DNA of 16,153 bases from an uncultured Bacteroidales bacterium (GTDB lineage: Bacteria > Bacteroidota > Bacteroidia > Bacteroidales > F082): positions 1-16,153 of the forward strand of contig CALAZZ010000070.1 of the NCBI GenBank assembly GCA_937926515.1, given 5' to 3'. The notes beneath the pieces are model-generated. The model saw only the letters and a program-made list of their open reading frames with translations, was not told where the DNA came from and ran no database searches. Shown here one piece after another: positions 13,094-16,153 of this stretch. Both the position numbers and the translations under genes were made by a program. Each line of letters opens with the position of its first letter. The stretch's first letter is position 1.

Positions 13094-13124
13094 TTGACAA
13101 ATGTAAATTAACATATTATATTTG
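13094..13124 (+). promoter_or_regulatory. Strong Bacteroidota promoter, early gene P1
   Basis: TTG (13094-13096, within TTGACAAA), a 20-bp spacer, and TATATTTG (13117-13124) match the Bacteroidota -33/-7 consensus. Start of transcription would be near 13131, giving a leader of about 58 bases before the ATG at 13189. The TTGACAAA is identical to that of the promoter at 14140, and an AATTGTCAGAC site lies upstream (13055-13065). Confidence 0.75.
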
Positions 13125-13139
13125 CAGCCAACGGCCAAC

Positions 13140-13165
13140 GCGTTAAGCCTGCAACAAATTAACGC
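13140..13165 (+). promoter_or_regulatory. Leader hairpin with GCGTTAA/TTAACGC arms
   Basis: GCGTTAA (13140-13146) and TTAACGC (13159-13165) are exact reverse complements in the predicted 5' leader of the 138-residue gene. The words GGCCAACGCGTTAA and GCCTGC echo the GGCCAGCGTTAACCGTGC of the stem-loops at 14252 and 16121, so this may be a diverged relative of that leader element. Confidence 0.45.
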
Positions 13166-13188
13166 AACACTCTCAAATACAATAAGTT

Positions 13189-13605
13189 ATGAAAAAGAGA
13201 GCCACACAACAACCTAATTTACAGGAAATTATGCAAGCTGTTTCAATGCTTGTAAAACAAGTTAATCAATTAAGCAGCGAAAGCGCAAAAGCAGCGAAAG
13301 CAGCCCCGAAAGCAGCCGAGTTAACAAAAGCTGAATTGACAAAAGCAGCGAAAGCAGCCCCGAAAGCAGCCGAGTTAACAAAAGCTGAATTGACAAAAGC
13401 GGCCAAAAGCTTGCAAATTATTGTTTATTCAGAAAAAGCCTATGCAATTGTGGGCGAAAGTAAACCGTTTAAAAGCCAAATTAGTGAGGCCGGTGGCCGT
13501 TTTAATGGTTATTTGAACGTTAACGGCAAAAAAGCACCCGGTTGGCTATTTTCGCGTAAAAGTCATGATAAGACAGAATTACAAAAGTTAATTAAAAGCT
13601 TTTAG
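13189..13605 (+). CDS. Lys/Ala-repeat protein with C-terminal 'YSEKA' domain
   Basis: 138 residues. Residues 1-32 form a short helix (LQEIMQAVSMLVKQVNQLSS). Residues about 33-73 are two exact 18-residue repeats of KAAKAAPKAAELTKAELT, a histone-H1-like basic and Ala-rich linker. Residues 75-138 form a small domain beginning IIVYSEKAYAIVGES, with an AGGRFNGYL turn and a PGWLFSRK strand. The same domain closes the sliding clamp gene at 14653 (VEYSEKAIAVIGDTK, then WIFSKK). It is a widespread small module in Bacteroidota mobile elements as I recall, with unknown role, probably protein or DNA contact. The start is supported by the promoter at 13094 and the gene ends at a clear terminator. Confidence 0.65.
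   Translation: MKKRATQQPNLQEIMQAVSMLVKQVNQLSSESAKAAKAAPKAAELTKAELTKAAKAAPKAAELTKAELTKAAKSLQIIVYSEKAYAIVGESKPFKSQISEAGGRFNGYLNVNGKKAPGWLFSRKSHDKTELQKLIKSF
13287..13394 (+). repeat. Exact 54-bp tandem duplication in the coding region
   Basis: Positions 13287-13340 and 13341-13394 are identical. The unit is 18 codons, so the frame is kept. Identity at every base indicates recent duplication or ongoing recombination, and copy number probably varies among relatives. Confidence 0.95.
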
Positions 13606-13621
13606 GCGCTTAAATTTGCAG

Positions 13622-13652
13622 AAAAAGCCGGCTAAATGCCGGCTTTTTTTTT
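13622..13652 (+). terminator. Intrinsic terminator
   Basis: AAAAA then GCCGGC, loop TAAAT, GCCGGC, and nine T residues. It lies 16 bases after the stop of the 138-residue gene. The A-run before the stem also pairs with the T-run, so it could work in both directions. It makes that gene a single-gene unit. Confidence 0.92.
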
Positions 13653-13654
13653 AT

Positions 13655-13688
13655 CCTGCCTGATCGTTTCCTGCCTGCCTGATCGTTT
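13655..13688. repeat. Direct repeat CCTGCCTGATCGTTT
   Basis: Two copies of this 15-bp word (13655-13669 and 13674-13688) lie 19 bp apart, just after the terminator, in a gene-free stretch. Confidence 0.8.
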
Positions 13689-13729
13689 TTTTCACGCATA
13701 CCAGGTATATACGCGATTATCACAAAACA

Positions 13730-13920
13730 CTATTAGGGGGAGTTGAAAAAATGGTGGGTTTTTTTGCTCTTTCGCGTTTGAAAGCTGGCGCCGGCGGTGA
13801 AAATGGTTTTTCTTTTTTGAAGGACCCTATACGCGAAAATTTTATTTCGTGGGATTAAGGCGAAATGCTATTAGGGGGAGTTGAAAAAATGGTGGGTTTT
13901 TCGCTCTTTCGTGTTTGAAA
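13730..13920. repeat. 53-bp direct repeat, possible origin or leader region
   Basis: CTATTAGGGGGAGTTGAAAA through ATGGTGGGTTTTT, GCTCTTTCG(C/T), GTTTGAAA occurs at 13730-13783 and 13868-13920. Copy 1 differs by extra T residues and one base. Each copy is preceded by TATACGCGA (13708 and 13828). The 13606-14300 interval (695 bp) contains no recognised gene. A short frame starts at the ATG in copy 1 (13751-13858, 35 codons) after AGGGGGAG, but the same frame closes early in copy 2. Origin, recombination site or leader-peptide roles are all open. Confidence 0.75.
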
Positions 13921-14139
13921 ATAATCCAAATGATAAATATTTGTAACATTTTGTGCTTACAGAATTGACAGGATTACAGGCAGACAAATAACAGCGCTAT
14001 TATTCAAACACACATGCACGTTCCTTGAAACCGCGCACGCACGCGGATCCCGGATTTGCGCACGCGCGTTGCAACTGCCGTGCCAAAACGATCTATACAT
14101 AGAGCCACAAGGCCACCAGGCATTGTTAATAACTTTTAC

Positions 14140-14170
14140 TTGACAAAGCTTGCGTATTGTCATACATTTG
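14140..14170 (+). promoter_or_regulatory. Strong Bacteroidota promoter, early gene P2
   Basis: TTG (14140-14142, within TTGACAAA), a 20-bp spacer, and TACATTTG (14163-14170) match the host consensus. Transcription would begin near 14177, giving a leader of about 124 bases before the ATG at 14301. It is a close match to the promoter at 13094. It is covered by TGACAA...TTGTCA and TTGTCTGACAA inverted repeats. Confidence 0.78.
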
Positions 14171-14178
14171 TCTGACAA
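14141..14178. promoter_or_regulatory. Operator-like TTGTC/GACAA inverted repeats over P2
   Basis: TGACAA (14141-14146) and TTGTCA (14157-14162) are inverted over a 10-bp gap, and TTGTC, T, GACAA (14168-14178) is a separate odd palindrome over the -7 box and start point. The reverse complement of GTCTGACAATT (14170-14180) occurs exactly at 13055-13065 upstream of P1. A repressor bound here would block the polymerase. The cognate regulator is not identified in the window. Confidence 0.5.
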
Positions 14179-14191
14179 TTCACAGCCGACA

Positions 14192-14211
14192 GGCCGGCGG
14201 CAAGACCGGCC
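14192..14211 (+). repeat. GC hairpin in the P2 leader
   Basis: GGCCGG, loop CGGCAAGA (8 bases), CCGGCC. It lies in the predicted leader of the gene at 14301 and precedes the conserved leader stem-loop. Confidence 0.6.
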
Positions 14212-14251
14212 ACATAGACAACGAACGCATGGAAAATAAATTAATTAACAG

Positions 14252-14283
14252 CTGAGTAGCACCAGGCCAGCGTTAACCGTGCT
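14252..14283 (+). promoter_or_regulatory. Conserved leader stem-loop, copy A
   Basis: CTGAGTAGCACCAGGCCAGC and then GTTAACCGTGCT. The stem is AGCAC (14258-14262) with GTGCT (14279-14283), plus GG/CC inside past a CA bulge, and the loop CCAGCGTTAA. It ends 17 bases before the ATG at 14301. Copies B (14622) and C (16121) keep the same stem and loop core. Confidence 0.7.
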
Positions 14284-14300
14284 ATATAAAACACAATAAT

Positions 14301-14558
14301 ATGACAGCAATTGAATTTGACACACAAAAACATTTAGACATCAGTAAAATTAAGTCGCTAATAAAGCGCGACAGAGTAGTAAAATATTATCCGGAAACAA
14401 GGGACATATACGACCGCCGCCGCAAGGTTGCCAGGGCTGTGTTTGCTTACTTTGGTTATTCCGGCGTTGAATATCGCAAGTCGTATCAGATGGCTATTCA
14501 TACGCCATTAGAGCGATTTTTTGAAATAGCGCCCGAAACGATCGAGCTGAGATTTTAA
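14301..14558 (+). CDS. Small hypothetical protein, early gene
   Basis: 85 residues, not recognised. It is rich in Arg, Lys, Tyr and Glu, with a basic central helix (RDIYDRRRKVARAVFAYFGY near residues 34-53) that might contact DNA, and no membrane segment. It is first in a unit driven by the P2 promoter (14140) and preceded by leader stem-loop A. The gene before the clamp is often a replication or regulatory accessory, but nothing here fixes its role. The start is the first ATG in frame. Confidence 0.6.
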   Translation: MTAIEFDTQKHLDISKIKSLIKRDRVVKYYPETRDIYDRRRKVARAVFAYFGYSGVEYRKSYQMAIHTPLERFFEIAPETIELRF

Positions 14559-14621
14559 CCCTATTCAGTGAATAAGAAAAAATGGTGGAATTTTCCACAA
14601 TAATTAATCACAATTAAGAAC

Positions 14622-14649
14622 CTGAATAGCACGTGGACAGCAACCGTGC
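14622..14649 (+). promoter_or_regulatory. Conserved leader stem-loop, copy B
   Basis: CTGAATAGCACGTGGACAGC then AACCGTGC. GCAC (14629-14632) pairs with GTGC (14646-14649), with GG/CC inside past a GT bulge, and a shorter loop ACAGCAA. It ends just three bases before the ATG at 14653, so it lies in the ribosome-binding space. The core CAGC of the loop is kept. Confidence 0.65.
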
Positions 14650-14652
14650 AGC

Positions 14653-16101
14653 ATGATGAAAAAATCACAAATTACTAAAGCAAAAAAGGTCGCAAAAAAC
14701 AAGACAATCCCCGCAATTGATGGGCAAGTAATAATCGAAAAAGGTTGGGCAACAGCTACCAACCTGGAAGTAACCTTGCGCTATCGCACAGAAGTTGAAG
14801 GCGAAGGAATAATCCCGATTGAGGCCATTTCAGATGGGTTTGATCATGCTGAGATTAAAGGCGACACTGTTTTTGTGAAAAAGGGAACAGTAACAATACA
14901 GTATCCTGCCTATAACAAGGCCGAATTTCCTACGTATGATGAGAACGACAAGGAACTGAAATCAGTTCAATTCAACAAAGTTTCGCAGTTTAAGGACCTG
15001 GCTAAATTTGCCGCTGATGATGAAACGCGGCCAGTGATAACAGGTATTTACTTTGATAACAACCACATGGTTGCTACTGATGCACACAAAATGCGCTGGT
15101 ATCCTCACTCAAACAAATTGGGGAATTTTATTATCCCGAAAATTGTTGCTGACCTTATGCTCGAAGATAAGTATCGGTTGAGCTTGGTGGAAAATGAACA
15201 TGGCCATGTTACCAGGGCTATATTCAGGGGTGAATATGAAGAGATCATTTGCAGACTGATTGATGGAAAATACCCCAGGTGGATTGCAGTATTACCCAAT
15301 GAAAATGATCTGAAACTGAAATTAAAAGTACCAACAAGCGCTTTAATTAACGCATTGAAAGCTGGCCTGAAAGTAGGTAACTCAATCACAAAGGCCATCA
15401 TATTCGACCTGGCAGGCAGCCAGCTGAATGTTTTGGCGTTTGATATTGATTTGAAAAAAGAGTTTACGACAAGCATTGCGCTTGATCGCGAATATGGCAA
15501 GATGCAGTTTGCATACAACACAAAATTTTTACTTTCAGTAATTGACCCTAAAGAAGTTAATACGCTTCTTGAATTACAGGCCGCACATAAGGCATGTTTT
15601 GTTAATGGCGGCACGTTACTGATGCCTATTATGATCGACAAAGACATTACAGCTGTAAGGACGGACATTGCTTTTTCAACAAACGATTATGAACCTACTT
15701 CCGGCGAAAATTATCCAGGGCTATACCAACGCCCAATAGCTGATGCCGAGCCGGAGAAAGCCCCTATTCAGCCCGAAGAAAATAATGGGGCAATTTCGGA
15801 TGAACAGCCTGAGCACGTGGATGCCACATCCGAAAAGCAGCCTGAGCCGGAACCGGTTGAAGCTTCGCATGATGATGTTGACGATGATGTGCACGAGGAA
15901 ACACCCGAAGCTATTGCACCGGAGATTGTTGAGTATAGCGAAAAGGCTATTGCTGTAATAGGCGACACAAAACAATACCGCCGTGAGTTTAAGCAAATTT
16001 GGGGCAGTTGGAACCCTCATGTTCAGGTGAAGGGCATTAAAGGGGCCTGGATATTCTCGAAAAAGAGGATGCAGCAGGTAGCCGAAATATTAGGGCAGTA
16101 G
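14653..16101 (+). CDS. dnaN: Phage DNA polymerase III beta-like sliding clamp with C-terminal 'YSEKA' domain
   Basis: 482 residues. Residues about 18-331 look like the three-domain sliding clamp that holds the polymerase on DNA: IPAIDGQVIIEKGWATATN, the marker RPVITGIYFDNNHMVATDAH (about 136-155), RLIDGKYPRW (about 208-217), and a closing LLMPIMIDK like the clamp C-terminus. The first domain is shorter than in cellular DnaN. Residues 332-423 are a Pro/Glu/Asp-rich linker, and 424-482 form the domain shared with the 138-residue protein (VEYSEKAIAVIGDTK, then AWIFSKKRMQQVAE). The fused tail is unusual for a clamp and could recruit partners. The start is ATG 14653 or 14656 (MM). The upstream stem-loop B ends three bases before. 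It is probably transcribed from P2. Confidence 0.8.
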   Translation: MMKKSQITKAKKVAKNKTIPAIDGQVIIEKGWATATNLEVTLRYRTEVEGEGIIPIEAISDGFDHAEIKGDTVFVKKGTVTIQYPAYNKAEFPTYDENDKELKSVQFNKVSQFKDLAKFAADDETRPVITGIYFDNNHMVATDAHKMRWYPHSNKLGNFIIPKIVADLMLEDKYRLSLVENEHGHVTRAIFRGEYEEIICRLIDGKYPRWIAVLPNENDLKLKLKVPTSALINALKAGLKVGNSITKAIIFDLAGSQLNVLAFDIDLKKEFTTSIALDREYGKMQFAYNTKFLLSVIDPKEVNTLLELQAAHKACFVNGGTLLMPIMIDKDITAVRTDIAFSTNDYEPTSGENYPGLYQRPIADAEPEKAPIQPEENNGAISDEQPEHVDATSEKQPEPEPVEASHDDVDDDVHEETPEAIAPEIVEYSEKAIAVIGDTKQYRREFKQIWGSWNPHVQVKGIKGAWIFSKKRMQQVAEILGQ

Positions 16102-16120
16102 TGCGTTAAATAAGTTCATG

Positions 16121-16152
16121 CTGAATAGCACGCGGCCAGCGTTAACCGTGCT
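16121..16152 (+). promoter_or_regulatory. Conserved leader stem-loop, copy C
   Basis: CTGAATAGCACGCGGCCAGC then GTTAACCGTGCT. AGCAC (16127-16131) pairs with GTGCT (16148-16152), one longer if the neighbouring G-C pair is counted. Loop and flanks match copy A closely (CCAGCGTTAA identical). It lies after the clamp stop; the next gene is outside the window. Confidence 0.7.
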
Positions 16153-16153
16153 G

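Noticed and set aside
12896..13111. Plus-strand open frame after the terminase gene
   Set aside because: It is built from the CG-alternating repeats, is Cys/Arg/Ala-biased without any domain, and runs into the promoter region of the next gene.
13957..14178. Minus-strand gene in the early intergenic region
   Set aside because: It covers the P2 promoter and operator-like sites and its composition reflects the CG-rich repeats, not a protein domain.
15105..15668. Minus-strand open frame across the clamp gene
   Set aside because: It is opposite a clear sliding clamp and has no support of its own.

Overview
This window is most likely part of a tailed-phage or prophage genome (Caudoviricetes) from a Bacteroidota host. 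The host call rests on promoter-like sites of the Bacteroidota type (TTG, about 20 bp, TAnnTTTG), A-rich start-codon contexts with few Shine-Dalgarno sites, and dispersed GGTCCCTGAGC...GAAGGGC and (CTAACTT)n intergenic repeats. The phage call rests on a ClpP-like prohead protease with a coiled-coil scaffold tail, a likely major capsid protein, a likely tail or decoration protein, a terminase large subunit and a phage-type sliding clamp. Every credible gene is on the + strand. No integrase, portal, tape measure or lysin is visible; these would lie outside the window.

Layout. (1) 1-1.8 kb: a small zinc-ribbon protein, a 12-copy ATAGGT/ACCTAT iteron-like array, and two unrecognised proteins. (2) 1.95-5.2 kb, head module: protease-scaffold, capsid, a putative tail or decoration protein, and a small unknown. 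(3) 5.3-9.5 kb, accessory block inside the late genes: a double GT-A glycosyltransferase, a GT2-like glycosyltransferase, an unknown, a Stealth-type sugar-phosphate transferase, and a coiled-coil protein whose central repeats resemble the intergenic element. (4) 9.5-12.75 kb: two small membrane proteins (the second holin-like), a putative small terminase, a zinc-ribbon protein and the large terminase. (5) 12.75-16.15 kb: a Z-DNA-prone inverted-repeat region, then early-type genes with two strong promoters: a Lys/Ala-repeat protein, a small unknown, and a sliding clamp fused to the same C-terminal domain as the Lys/Ala protein.

Two modules differ in their noncoding DNA. Up to about 11.03 kb, many gene junctions carry an oriented 23-45 bp element plus heptad (CTAACTT)n tracts; 15 copies all point the same way, most shortly before a start codon. 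After that point none occur. The early module instead has a conserved stem-loop just before the start codons of two genes and again at the right edge of the window, and TTGTC/GACAA operator-like half-sites at its promoters.

How the genes may work together (inference): the late operon builds and packages the head, the embedded glycosyltransferases could glycosylate virion or host surface glycans, and the rightward early genes support replication by supplying a clamp.
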